DNA from: Chromatiaceae bacterium
GTDB taxonomy: Bacteria > Pseudomonadota > Gammaproteobacteria > Chromatiales > Chromatiaceae
Direction of reading: 5' to 3'
NCBI GenBank assembly: GCA_016880695.1
Contig: JAEHCY010000064.1
Location: 1-6,644, forward strand
DNA: 6,644 bases
Position numbers and translations under genes: made by a program. The notes under the pieces are model-generated. The model was not told where the DNA came from. It did no database searches and worked only from the letters and a program-made list of their open reading frames with translations. How positions within the stretch are numbered: position 1 is the first letter of the stretch; each line of letters begins with the position of its first letter. Shown here one piece after another: positions 1 to 6,207 of this stretch.

Positions 1-620
1 GGGCCAACCGCCGGGGCGCGGCTTGGGGACCCCGGGGCGCCACCCTTATCGGAGGCGGGCGGCGATGCTGCAAGTCCGGACCACCCGGGCGAGGGAGCGC
101 CCGCTGACGGCGGGAAGGGGGAATCGAAGCCGCCGCCAGGAAAAGGTTGGCCAGAGGGGGCGGGCTGCGTTCCGAACCGGTCCCAGGGGGAATGGCTATC
201 CCAGGGAGCGGACCCCTGGGTTTGCGCGGGTCCAGGGGCAATAGCTAGGGCCGCCGGGGACACACTGATGGCCTGGGGGGTAGAGCTTTCCCCGCCGAAT
301 CGCAACGCGGGAATCTCTAGCTTCCCGCTGCGCTTTGGCCGCAGGGCGAGCGTCAGGGTCGTCGACTGGGTCCGACGTCCGTTGACGGTGGAGCTGCGTT
401 GCTGCACGCTTCGATTGACGATCTCGAAATCGGCCTGCAACGGGGTAAGGTCCGGCAGACTGACCGAGGACCCACTGGCCTCGAAGGTAACCTGCAGCGG
501 CTTTTCTTGCGAGAGGTTGGTTTCCGAAAGGCGCACGTTTACCTCGGCTGCTGCCAGCGCCGGCAACAGGATCCCTAGCGTGGCCGCAGTCGACCGGTGG
601 CGCCTGAAGACACTTGTCAT
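1..620 (-). CDS. batD: BatD-like periplasmic (aerotolerance) protein, N-terminal part, truncated by window edge
   Basis: The frame is open from the ATG at 620 down to the left edge (206 codons, no stop), so the C-terminal part is missing. Residues 1-25 look like a Sec signal peptide: a basic start (RRHR at 6-9), a hydrophobic core (about 12-22) and an AAA end near residue 25. Residues 26-125 resemble the first beta-sandwich repeat of the BatD family, with PDLTPL at 56-61, DFEIV at 64-68, NGRR at 80-83, LRPKRSGKLEIPAL at 93-106 and a closing GG. From about 128 to 206 the chain becomes a Pro/Gly/Ser/Ala-rich linker with two PWD repeats (139-141 and 145-147). BatD proteins usually accompany MoxR ATPase and vWA-domain proteins (BatA, BatB); their exact function is unsettled, and the name comes from Bacteroides aerotolerance. 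Full members have a C-terminal membrane helix, which would lie outside the window. No strong ribosome site precedes the ATG, but no other start is in frame nearby. The family call is fairly secure; the role is not. Confidence 0.75.
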   Translation of the reverse strand, partial: MTSVFRRHRSTAATLGILLPALAAAEVNVRLSETNLSQEKPLQVTFEASGSSVSLPDLTPLQADFEIVNRSVQQRSSTVNGRRTQSTTLTLALRPKRSGKLEIPALRFGGESSTPQAISVSPAALAIAPGPAQTQGSAPWDSHSPWDRFGTQPAPSGQPFPGGGFDSPFPPSAGAPSPGWSGLAASPPASDKGGAPGSPSRAPAVG

Positions 621-649
621 CGATGGGTGCTCGGGTAATCGGTGGCCCC

Positions 650-678
650 ATTGTAACGATTTCCCCAATCGGGTTCAG
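650..678 (-). promoter_or_regulatory. Candidate sigma70 promoter for batD
   Basis: Read on the minus strand, TACAAT (655 to 650) is one mismatch from the -10 consensus. CTGAAC (678 to 673) lies 17 nt upstream as a weak -35 with three matches. Transcription would start near 643, leaving a leader of about 20 nt before the batD ATG at 620. This is inferred from motif match and spacing only. Confidence 0.35.
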
Positions 679-685
679 CGCAGCT

Positions 686-721
686 CTGGGGCCACCCCAG
701 GACGGAGCACGGCCCCGTGCT
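686..721. repeat. Two tandem short inverted repeats between batD and recJ
   Basis: The first is CTGGGG (686-691) and CCCCAG (695-700) around a 3-nt loop. The second is the perfect dyad AGCACGG-CC-CCGTGCT (706-721). Both arms are exact in each case, and the two elements are only 5 nt apart. They lie between the candidate divergent promoters, and the second touches the first base of the proposed recJ -10 box. They could be operator half-sites or RNA stems. Neither is followed by a T run, and a terminator makes little sense between divergent genes. The symmetry is directly visible; the function is unknown. Confidence 0.5.
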
Positions 722-726
722 ATGCT
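718..726 (+). promoter_or_regulatory. Weak candidate extended -10 promoter for recJ
   Basis: TGC followed by TATGCT (721-726) fits an extended -10 element (TGn plus a TATAAT-like hexamer). The region 17 nt upstream (CAGGAC, 698-703) is a poor -35. Transcription would start near 733, about 20 nt before the recJ ATG. The perfect dyad at 706-721 overlaps it, which would suit a repressor, but this is speculative. Confidence 0.25.
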
Positions 727-753
727 TGCCGAAACCCTTGGCCGGATTCTTCC

Positions 754-2547
754 ATGTCGCGCCGCATCGTCCGCCGCCCGCTTGCCGTAGAAGATCGGTT
801 GCCGGAGGACCTAAACCCCGTTCTGCGTCGGGTATACCTGGGCCGAGGCATCACCGAGGCCGAGGATCTGGACCTGTCCTTCGCGGGACTCGCTTCAGTC
901 GATCTGCTGGGGAACCTACAGCCGGCCCTTGAGCAGCTCCATAGGGCAATGGTGCGTGAGGACCCCATCGTCATCATCGGGGACTACGACGCCGATGGGG
1001 CCACCAGCACGGCGCTCGCCCTGCGCGGATTGCAGGCGATGGGAGCCAGGCGGGTGGATTTTCTGGTCCCCAACCGCTTTCACGAAGGCTACGGGCTGAC
1101 GCCCGCACTGGTGGAGCGGGCGGCAGGGCTTGGCGCGCGTCTAATCCTCACCGTGGACAACGGGGTGGGCAGTGTTGCCGCAGTGGATCGTGCCCGCGAG
1201 CTCGAAATAGCCGTGGTCGTTACCGACCATCATCTGCCTGGCGCGCGCCTGCCCGATGCGGTGATCGTAAACCCGAACCTGCCGGGAGACCCGTTCCCTA
1301 GTAAACACCTGGCGGGTGTAGGGGTCGCCTTCTACCTCTTGGCGGGCCTGCGTCGGCATCTGCGTCAGGCTGGGTGGTTTGGCTCCCGCGGGCTCGCCGA
1401 GCCGAATCTCGCCGAGTTTCTCGACCTGGTAGCCCTAGGTACCGTTGCCGATGTGGTTTCACTCGACCGCAACAACCGCATCCTCGTCGAGCAGGGACTG
1501 CGCCGAATCCGCCGAGGCGGTGCCTCGCCGGGGATCGGGGCGTTACTCGCAGTGGCGGGCCGGAATTCGGAGACCGTCACCAGCGTGGATCTCGGCTTCG
1601 CAGTGGCCCCCCGACTAAACGCCGCGGGGCGCCTGGCCGATATGTCGCTGGGGATCCGGTGTTTGCTCAGCCAGGATCGCGCTGTGGTGGAGACCCTGGC
1701 GGGGCACCTCGACGAGCTAAACCGGGAGCGGCGCCAGATAGAGGCCGAGATGCGCGAGGGTGCGGAGGCCTTGGTCGAGGCACTCGGATTGTCCGGAGAT
1801 AACCTGCCCGAGGCCCTCTGCCTATTCGATCCCTCCTGGCACCAGGGGGTTATCGGCATCCTGGCATCGCGGCTGGCTGGACGGCATCAGCGTCCCGTGA
1901 TTGCCTTTGCCCCCGGTGCCGAGGGGGAGCTCAAGGGCTCCGCCCGCTCGGTTCCAGGGATCCATCTGCGCGATGCCCTCGATGCGGTCGCGCGACGGGA
2001 TCCGGGGCTCATCCAGCGCTTCGGTGGTCACGCCATGGCCGCCGGTCTGTGCATTTCCAGCGCGCAGATCGACCGGTTCTCCGAGCGCTTCGCCGCCGAG
2101 GTGAATCGTCGCCTGGAAGGCATGGAGCCTCCGGGTGTCCTGCCGAGCGATGGCGAGCTTGGCGCTGAAGACTGGCGGCTTGAGACCGCCTGGATGCTGC
2201 GCCACGCCGGACCCTGGGGCCAAGGGTTTCCCGAGCCCTTGTTCGATGGGGCGTTTACCGTAGTGGATCGGCGCATCGTCGGCGAGCGGCACCTCAAGCT
2301 GCGGGTGCGCCCCCCGGGCACCGAGCTGGTTTTGGATGCAATCGTCTTCGACCCGGCGTTGAAGGGTGTCGATCCGCAGTGCCTCGGCGAGCGGATGCAT
2401 CTCGGTTACCACCTGGACATCAACCAATACGGCGGCTCGACACGCCTGCAACTGATCGTGGAGCATCTCGAGCGACAGGGGGCCCCTGCGCCGCCTGAAC
2501 GACCGGAGGAGGGGAGGGACAACCCCACAGCACAAAATGTTGCATAG
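754..2547 (+). CDS. recJ: Single-stranded-DNA-specific 5'-3' exonuclease RecJ
   Basis: RecJ is a cytoplasmic Mn/Mg-dependent exonuclease that degrades single-stranded DNA 5' to 3' in RecF-pathway recombination, mismatch repair and base excision repair. The product is 597 aa (E. coli RecJ is 577). DHH-domain motifs: DYDADG at 77-82 (metal-binding D77, D79, D81), VDNG at 134-137, TDHH at 157-160, NPN at 173-175, and LGTVADVV at 228-235. APRLNAAGR follows at 285-293. The DHHA1 domain shows GSARS at 395-399 and GGHAMAAG at 424-431. The C-terminal part, about 465-575, matches the RecJ OB-fold region. All catalytic motifs are intact. The ATG at 754 gives the family N-terminus. The same frame is open upstream to 268, but that part overlaps batD and has no RecJ similarity. 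The ribosome site is weak (GGA at 744-746). The last codons are Pro/Glu-rich, and the stop overlaps the sdh promoter. The gene diverges from batD. Confidence 0.97.
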   Translation: MSRRIVRRPLAVEDRLPEDLNPVLRRVYLGRGITEAEDLDLSFAGLASVDLLGNLQPALEQLHRAMVREDPIVIIGDYDADGATSTALALRGLQAMGARRVDFLVPNRFHEGYGLTPALVERAAGLGARLILTVDNGVGSVAAVDRARELEIAVVVTDHHLPGARLPDAVIVNPNLPGDPFPSKHLAGVGVAFYLLAGLRRHLRQAGWFGSRGLAEPNLAEFLDLVALGTVADVVSLDRNNRILVEQGLRRIRRGGASPGIGALLAVAGRNSETVTSVDLGFAVAPRLNAAGRLADMSLGIRCLLSQDRAVVETLAGHLDELNRERRQIEAEMREGAEALVEALGLSGDNLPEALCLFDPSWHQGVIGILASRLAGRHQRPVIAFAPGAEGELKGSARSVPGIHLRDALDAVARRDPGLIQRFGGHAMAAGLCISSAQIDRFSERFAAEVNRRLEGMEPPGVLPSDGELGAEDWRLETAWMLRHAGPWGQGFPEPLFDGAFTVVDRRIVGERHLKLRVRPPGTELVLDAIVFDPALKGVDPQCLGERMHLGYHLDINQYGGSTRLQLIVEHLERQGAPAPPERPEEGRDNPTAQNVA

Positions 2548-2555
2548 CACAAAAT
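2526..2555. repeat. 13-bp direct repeat, 17-bp period, at the sdh promoter
   Basis: CACAGCACAAAAT (2526-2538) recurs as CATAGCACAAAAT (2543-2555), with one mismatch in 13. The starts are 17 bp apart, leaving a 4-nt gap (GTTG). The first copy lies in the last codons of recJ; the second covers the recJ stop and lies between the proposed -35 and -10 boxes of the sdh promoter. The copies face the same way, which would suit tandem binding of a transcription regulator. The AT-rich repeat stands out against the GC-rich surroundings. I do not recognise it as a known operator. Confidence 0.5.
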
Positions 2556-2566
2556 TCGTCTATACT
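2540..2566 (+). promoter_or_regulatory. Candidate sigma70 promoter of the sdhCDABE operon
   Basis: TATACT (2561-2566) is a good -10 hexamer. TTGCAT (2540-2545) is a fair -35 hexamer at a short 15-nt spacing; TGTTGC (2538-2543) gives 17 nt but matches less well. This is the only AT-rich patch between recJ and sdhC. Transcription would start near 2573, leaving a leader of about 167 nt. The -35 box overlaps the recJ stop codon, so recJ transcription reads into this promoter. No recJ terminator is visible. Confidence 0.45.
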
Positions 2567-2572
2567 ACGATT

Positions 2573-2739
2573 CCCAACCCGGATCCGACGCAACCGTTCG
2601 GGTACCGGGTTGATCCGGTGACGTAGGACCACAACCCAGCCTGCGTCCTTGGGCGATGACCGGAGGTGTAGCGGGCGATGTAAAAAGACCCGGCACACCG
2701 GAGATTCGGTACGACCACCACCGAGCACCAAGGCAGACC
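2573..2739 (+). promoter_or_regulatory. Untranslated leader of the sdh operon with competing stem-loops
   Basis: There is no credible gene here. Two stems share bases and exclude each other: AACCCGG (2576-2582) with CCGGGTT (2605-2611), and CCGGATC (2579-2585) with GATCCGG (2612-2618). A third stem pairs GGTGT (2665-2669) with ACACC (2695-2699) and CGGG (2672-2675) with CCCG (2689-2692) across a 2x2 internal loop. Its apical loop of 13 nt holds an A5 run. The octamer GGGCGATG occurs at 2651-2658 and 2673-2680. GGAGG at 2662-2666 precedes an ATG at 2678 that is followed at once by TAA. The known gammaproteobacterial sdhC leader in E. coli is a target of small RNAs such as RyhB and Spot 42. Whether this one is controlled in that way cannot be told from the sequence. 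Pairings were found by eye, with no energy calculation. Confidence 0.4.
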
Positions 2740-3120
2740 ATGACGACAAGAACCAACCGTCCCGTCTATCTGAACCTATTTCAGATCAAGCTCCCCATCC
2801 CAGGAATCGCCTCCATCGGGCACCGGATCAGCGGGGTCGTCCTCATTCTGGCGATTCCCTTTGCCGCCTACCTGTTCGCCGAGTCCCTCAGCGGTCCCAG
2901 CGGCTTCGCGCAAGCGGTGGCGGTGCTCAATCGCGGGATCATCAAGCTGATCATCTTCTTGCTGGTTTGGGGCCTGCTACACCACCTATTCGCCGGGATC
3001 CGCTATCTGCTCCTCGACATCCATGTCGGCATCGACAAAGAGAGCGCACGCAAGAGCGCTTGGGGTGTGATGATCGGGGCGGCTTTGGTCGCCATTGTCG
3101 GCGCGGGGGTGCTGCTATGA
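2740..3120 (+). CDS. sdhC: Succinate dehydrogenase cytochrome b556 subunit SdhC
   Basis: SdhC is one of the two inner-membrane anchors of complex II; with SdhD it holds heme b and forms the ubiquinone-reduction site. The product is 126 aa, a usual length, with three membrane helices at about 23-50, 62-90 and 104-126. The family motif ASIGHRISG (24-32) supplies S25 and R29, matching E. coli quinone-site residues S27 and R31. HHLFAGIR (81-88) supplies H82, matching the E. coli heme ligand H84. D93 follows in LLLD. RPVYLNL at the N-terminus is typical of the family. The ATG at 2740 is chosen because AAGG (2730-2733) lies 6 nt upstream and the product aligns with E. coli SdhC from its start. An in-frame ATG at 2656 would add 28 residues without family similarity. 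The stop overlaps the sdhD start as ATGA. Confidence 0.96.
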   Translation: MTTRTNRPVYLNLFQIKLPIPGIASIGHRISGVVLILAIPFAAYLFAESLSGPSGFAQAVAVLNRGIIKLIIFLLVWGLLHHLFAGIRYLLLDIHVGIDKESARKSAWGVMIGAALVAIVGAGVLL

Positions 3121-3461
3121 GCCGACAAGCCTCTGGTTTGAAGGCCTGGGTGCTGCAGCGTATCACCGCCATCTACCTGGGTCTGTACCTGATCTACCTG
3201 CTGATCCACGCCGCAACCGGTGGGCCGAGCGATTACGAGGCCTGGCGCGGCTGGGTGGCACAGCCCACGGTGAGCATTGGGCTGCTGTTATTCGTGGTCG
3301 CATTGTTGTTGCATGCCTGGGTGGGCATTCGAGACGTCCTGATCGACTATGTGCATCCCCTGGGAATACGGGTTCTGCTGTTGTCTCTGTTTGCCACCGG
3401 GTTCATCGCCAGCGGCCTTTGGGTCGTTCAGGCGATCTTCCTTGCCCGCCTCCCAGGATAA
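3117..3461 (+). CDS. sdhD: Succinate dehydrogenase hydrophobic membrane anchor SdhD
   Basis: This is the second membrane anchor of complex II and partner of SdhC. The product is 114 aa (E. coli 115) with three membrane helices at about 11-33, 50-72 and 82-108. Recognisable residues are QRITAIYL (14-21) near the first helix; HAWVGIRDV (66-74), whose H66 lies at the heme-site position of E. coli H71; and IDYVHP (76-81), whose D77 and Y78 match the quinone-site D82 and Y83 of E. coli. The start codon lies in a 4-nt ATGA overlap with the sdhC stop, the classic sign of translational coupling that keeps the two anchors in equal amounts. Sequence identity to E. coli is modest, as is normal for this fast-evolving subunit, but the motifs and position leave little doubt. 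Confidence 0.95.
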   Translation: MSRQASGLKAWVLQRITAIYLGLYLIYLLIHAATGGPSDYEAWRGWVAQPTVSIGLLLFVVALLLHAWVGIRDVLIDYVHPLGIRVLLLSLFATGFIASGLWVVQAIFLARLPG

Positions 3462-3466
3462 CGACC

Positions 3467-5230
3467 ATGCCCATCACCAGACGACATTTCGATGCCTTGA
3501 TCATCGGCGCCGGGGGCGCTGGCCTCAACGCCGCCCTGCGGCTTGCCACTGCGGATGCCCGCGTTGCGGTGGTCTCCAAGGTCTTTCCGACGCGTTCCCA
3601 TACGGTTGCCGCCCAGGGCGGGGTGAACGCGGCCCTCGCCAACGTGCTGCCGGACAACTGGCACTGGCACATGTTCGATACTGTCAAAGGTTCCGACTAT
3701 CTCGGGGACCAAGACGCTATAGAGTACATGTGCCGTGAGGCGATCCCTACGGTCTACGAGCTGGAGCACGCCGGCGTGCCCTTCTCGCGCATAGACAACG
3801 GCAAGATCTACCAGCGCGCCTTCGGCGGCCAGAGCCAGAATTTCGGCGGCCCACAGGCGGCACGCACCTGCGCGGCGGCAGACCGGACCGGGCACGCCAT
3901 TCTGCACACCCTCTACCAGCAGAACATTCGCGCCCGCACCCATTTTTTCGACGAATACTTTGCCGTCGACCTGATCCGCGACCAAGAGGGCGCGGTTGTC
4001 GGTGCGCTGGTGATGGAGATTGAAAGCGGCGAGCCGTTACTGATTGAATCGAAGACAACGCTTCTGGCCACCGGCGGCTGCGGACAGGTGTTCCGCACCA
4101 CCTCCAATGCCCACATCAACACGGGTGATGGCATGGCGATGGCCTTGCGCATCGGTGTCCCCTTGATGGACATGGAGTTCTATCAGTTCCACCCGACCGG
4201 CATCGCCGGGAAGGGCATGCTCATCACCGAGGGTGTGCGCGGAGAGGGCGGTTATCTGGTCAATAAGGAGGGGGAGCGCTTCATGGAGCGCTATGCCCCC
4301 AACGCCAAGGATCTCGCGAGCCGTGACGTGGTGGCCCGCGCGATCGTCACCGAGGTGAAAGAGGGCCGCGGCTGCGGACCCCAGCGTGACCACGTCATGC
4401 TCAAGCTCGATCACCTGGGCGAGGAGGTGATTGCCAAGCGACTCCCTGGCATCCGTGAGAGCGCGAGGATCTTCGCCGGGGTCGACCCGGTGGAGGAGCC
4501 TATCCCCGTCTTTCCCACCGCTCACTATGTGATGGGCGGCATCCCCACCGATCGCTTCGGGCGAGTGGTATCGCCCGTTGGCTCGGGTCCCGAAGAGGTA
4601 GTCCCCGGGCTTTACGCTGCCGGGGAATGTGCCTGCGTCTCCGTGCACGGGGCCAATCGCTTGGGCGGAAACTCGTTGTTGGACATCCTGGTCTTCGGTC
4701 GCGCGGCCGGCATCGACATCATGGATTACCTGCGAGAGAACCGCCACCACCGCCCCATGGACGAGACTGCCGTGGAAAAGGCCGTGGCACGTCTGACCCG
4801 CTGGGAGAAAAAGGGGGAGGGCATCTCCGTGCGCGAGCTGCGCGACGAGTTCCGCAAGAGCATGGAGGATCATGCTGGGGTGTTCCGCACCGAAGAGGTC
4901 ATGACCGAGGGAGTCGATCGGCTCAAGGCCATCCGTGCCAAACTTGCTGATGTGCGCCTCAAGGATCAGAGCGCCGTGTTCAACACCGCCCGAGTCGAGG
5001 CCCTGGAGCTGGAGAATCTGATCGATGTCGGGATGTCGATCGCCCTGTCGGCGCTGGCCCGCAAGGAGAGTCGGGGGGCCCATTCGCGACCCGATTACCC
5101 CAAGCGCGACGATCAAAGCTGGCTGAAGCACAGTCTGTACACCCAGGAAGGCGACCGCATGGACTACAAACCCGTGCGCAGCAAGCCACTGACGGTTGAG
5201 ACCTTCCCGCCGAAAGAGCGCGTCTATTGA
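3467..5230 (+). CDS. sdhA: Succinate dehydrogenase flavoprotein subunit SdhA
   Basis: SdhA is the catalytic subunit of complex II. It oxidises succinate to fumarate on the cytoplasmic face of the inner membrane and passes electrons to SdhB. The product is 587 aa (E. coli 588). The FAD-binding Rossmann motif GAGGAG is at 14-19. The covalent FAD attachment histidine is H45 in TRSHT (42-46). Active-site residues are all present: F241-H242 in FHPTG, R286 in SRDVVAR, H353 in TAHYVMGG and R398 in HGANRLGG. The C-terminal helical domain runs from about 458, ending with the usual DYKPV and PP(K)ERVY. The ATG at 3467 has AGGA (3455-3458) 8 nt upstream, overlapping the sdhD stop; only 5 nt separate the genes. 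The frame is open further upstream, but that part is an sdhD shadow. SdhA needs SdhE for efficient flavin attachment, and sdhE lies two genes downstream. Confidence 0.98.
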   Translation: MPITRRHFDALIIGAGGAGLNAALRLATADARVAVVSKVFPTRSHTVAAQGGVNAALANVLPDNWHWHMFDTVKGSDYLGDQDAIEYMCREAIPTVYELEHAGVPFSRIDNGKIYQRAFGGQSQNFGGPQAARTCAAADRTGHAILHTLYQQNIRARTHFFDEYFAVDLIRDQEGAVVGALVMEIESGEPLLIESKTTLLATGGCGQVFRTTSNAHINTGDGMAMALRIGVPLMDMEFYQFHPTGIAGKGMLITEGVRGEGGYLVNKEGERFMERYAPNAKDLASRDVVARAIVTEVKEGRGCGPQRDHVMLKLDHLGEEVIAKRLPGIRESARIFAGVDPVEEPIPVFPTAHYVMGGIPTDRFGRVVSPVGSGPEEVVPGLYAAGECACVSVHGANRLGGNSLLDILVFGRAAGIDIMDYLRENRHHRPMDETAVEKAVARLTRWEKKGEGISVRELRDEFRKSMEDHAGVFRTEEVMTEGVDRLKAIRAKLADVRLKDQSAVFNTARVEALELENLIDVGMSIALSALARKESRGAHSRPDYPKRDDQSWLKHSLYTQEGDRMDYKPVRSKPLTVETFPPKERVY

Positions 5231-5234
5231 GGTG
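5229..5234 (+). promoter_or_regulatory. Ribosome binding site that fixes the sdhB start
   Basis: GAGGTG lies 6 nt before the ATG at 5241 and overlaps the sdhA stop TGA (5228-5230). The alternative in-frame ATG at 5235 directly abuts this motif, too close for normal initiation, so 5241 is preferred. The difference is only two residues (Met-Ala). Confidence 0.7.
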
Positions 5235-5240
5235 ATGGCC

Positions 5241-5933
5241 ATGAAATTCCGTGTGTACCGCTTCAACCCGGAAACCGACACCCGTGCGCGCATGCAGGAG
5301 TTCGAGGTGGAGGTTTTTCGCGGCATGATGCTTCGGGATGCGCTCCTGGAGATCAAACGCCAGGACGAATCCTTCGCCTTTCGCCATTCCTGCGGCGAGG
5401 GCGTCTGCGGCTCCGATGGGGTCAACGTCAACGGTCGCAACTGCCTCGCCTGTATCACCCCGATCACCGACCTCAAGGAACCGGTGCACGTGCGGCCACT
5501 TCCTGGCCGCCCCGTGATCCGCGACCTGGTGGTCGACCTGACCCAGTTCTATCACCAATACCGCAGTGTGCAACCCTTTCTCATCCACAAGGAGCCGCTA
5601 CCCGAGGCCGAGGTGCTGCAGTATCCCGAGGAGCGCGAAAAGCTCGACGGGCTGTACGAGTGCATCATGTGCGCCTGCTGCTCAACGGCCTGTCCCTCGT
5701 TCTGGTGGAATCCCGAGAAGTTCCATGGCCCCCAGGCGCTGCTGGCGGCTTGGCGCTTCCTCGCCGACAGTCGCGACCAGGCGATGGACGAGCGGCTCGA
5801 TGCCTTGGAAGGGCCCTACAAGCTGTTCCGTTGCCACAGCATCATGAGCTGCGTGGAGGTTTGCCCCAAGGGGCTCAATCCGACCAAGGCCATTGGTCAT
5901 ATTCGCGAGCTCATGCTTGAGAAGGCCATCTGA
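5241..5933 (+). CDS. sdhB: Succinate dehydrogenase iron-sulfur subunit SdhB
   Basis: SdhB relays electrons from the SdhA flavin to ubiquinone through three Fe-S clusters. The product is 230 aa (E. coli 238). The [2Fe-2S] site in the N-terminal ferredoxin domain has C51, C56, D59 and C71. The aspartate as third ligand matches the E. coli enzyme rather than the four-cysteine type. The [4Fe-4S] ligands are C141, C144, C147 and C208; the [3Fe-4S] ligands are C151, C198 and C204. CPSFWWNP (151-158) and RCHS (197-200) supply the quinone-site proline, serine, tryptophan and histidine (P152, S153, W156, H199). One extra cysteine, C68, sits three residues before the ligand C71, where E. coli has glycine. 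The gene follows sdhA by 10 nt. Its stop codon overlaps the sdhE ribosome site, so the operon continues. Confidence 0.98.
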   Translation: MKFRVYRFNPETDTRARMQEFEVEVFRGMMLRDALLEIKRQDESFAFRHSCGEGVCGSDGVNVNGRNCLACITPITDLKEPVHVRPLPGRPVIRDLVVDLTQFYHQYRSVQPFLIHKEPLPEAEVLQYPEEREKLDGLYECIMCACCSTACPSFWWNPEKFHGPQALLAAWRFLADSRDQAMDERLDALEGPYKLFRCHSIMSCVEVCPKGLNPTKAIGHIRELMLEKAI

Positions 5934-5940
5934 GGCACCA
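5931..5940 (+). promoter_or_regulatory. Shine-Dalgarno that points to an ATC start for sdhE
   Basis: TGAGG (5931-5935) combines the sdhB stop codon with a GAGG Shine-Dalgarno core, leaving 5 nt to the ATC at 5941. The same stop-overlapping TGAGG arrangement precedes sdhB. No ATG, GTG or TTG lies at a suitable distance downstream. Confidence 0.55.
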
Positions 5941-6207
5941 ATCGACCAAGGCGAGCTCAACCGGCTGCGCTGGCAATGCCGGCGCGGCATGTTGGAGCTC
6001 GATCTGCTGCTCGAGGGTTTCCTGGATAACGCCTATCCTGCGCTGGATGAAGAGGAGCGGGCGCGCTTTGTCCACCTGCTCGCGATGGTCGATCCCGTGC
6101 TCTATGACTGGCTGATGGGTTACACCGAGGTCCCCGAGCCCGCGCTGCAGGAGTTGGTGCGCAAAATTCGCGATTGCCAGCAAACGAGAGCCGCCGCTGA
6201 ACCCTGA
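5941..6207 (+). CDS. sdhE: FAD assembly factor SdhE (YgfY/CptB), apparent ATC start
   Basis: SdhE is a small soluble protein that promotes covalent FAD attachment to SdhA. From the ATC at 5941 the product is 88 aa, the same length as E. coli SdhE. It aligns without a gap at the N-terminus: W11, C13, and the signature RGxxE as R15-G16-M17-L18-E19. The rest is typical of the helical fold: LLLEGFL, the acidic stretch LDEEERARF (35-43), VDPVLYDWLMG (50-60) and a C-terminal helix. The start is the oddity. The only standard in-frame starts upstream are TTG at 5917 and 5893, inside sdhB and with poor ribosome sites; they would add 8 or 16 residues unlike the family. The first downstream ATG (5989) would cut off the RGxxE motif. 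So either AUC initiates, or the base at 5943 is an error or mutation for G. In E. coli the pair sdhE-ygfX is separate from sdh; here it follows sdhB directly. Confidence 0.9.
   Translation: MDQGELNRLRWQCRRGMLELDLLLEGFLDNAYPALDEEERARFVHLLAMVDPVLYDWLMGYTEVPEPALQELVRKIRDCQQTRAAAEP

Noticed and set aside
196..651. Minus-strand frame of 151 codons starting at the ATG of 651
   Set aside because: It is out of frame with the BatD-like reading frame over the same DNA, has low-complexity Arg/Ala/Pro content and no family match.
268..753. N-terminal extension of recJ or a separate plus-strand gene
   Set aside because: The frame is open but overlaps batD, which has a signal peptide and family motifs on the other strand, and the extension has no RecJ similarity.
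1822..2550. Open frame of 242 codons antisense to the recJ 3' half
   Set aside because: The sense frame carries intact RecJ motifs; the antisense product resembles nothing and would begin over the sdh promoter.
2656..2739. Longer SdhC starting at the ATG of 2656
   Set aside because: It would add 28 residues not found in the family; the ATG at 2740 has a good Shine-Dalgarno and matches the family N-terminus.
3428..3985. Minus-strand frame of 185 codons antisense to the sdhA start
   Set aside because: It is a codon-bias shadow of the FAD-binding region of sdhA with no ribosome site or domain.
5235..5240. SdhB starting two codons earlier at 5235
   Set aside because: The GAGGTG motif directly abuts this ATG, so spacing is too short; 5241 fits better. 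The functional difference is nil.
4037..5476. Open frame of 479 codons antisense to sdhA
   Set aside because: It mirrors the codon bias of sdhA in GC-rich DNA, runs into sdhB, has no recognisable domain and no ribosome site; the sense strand is unmistakably sdhA.
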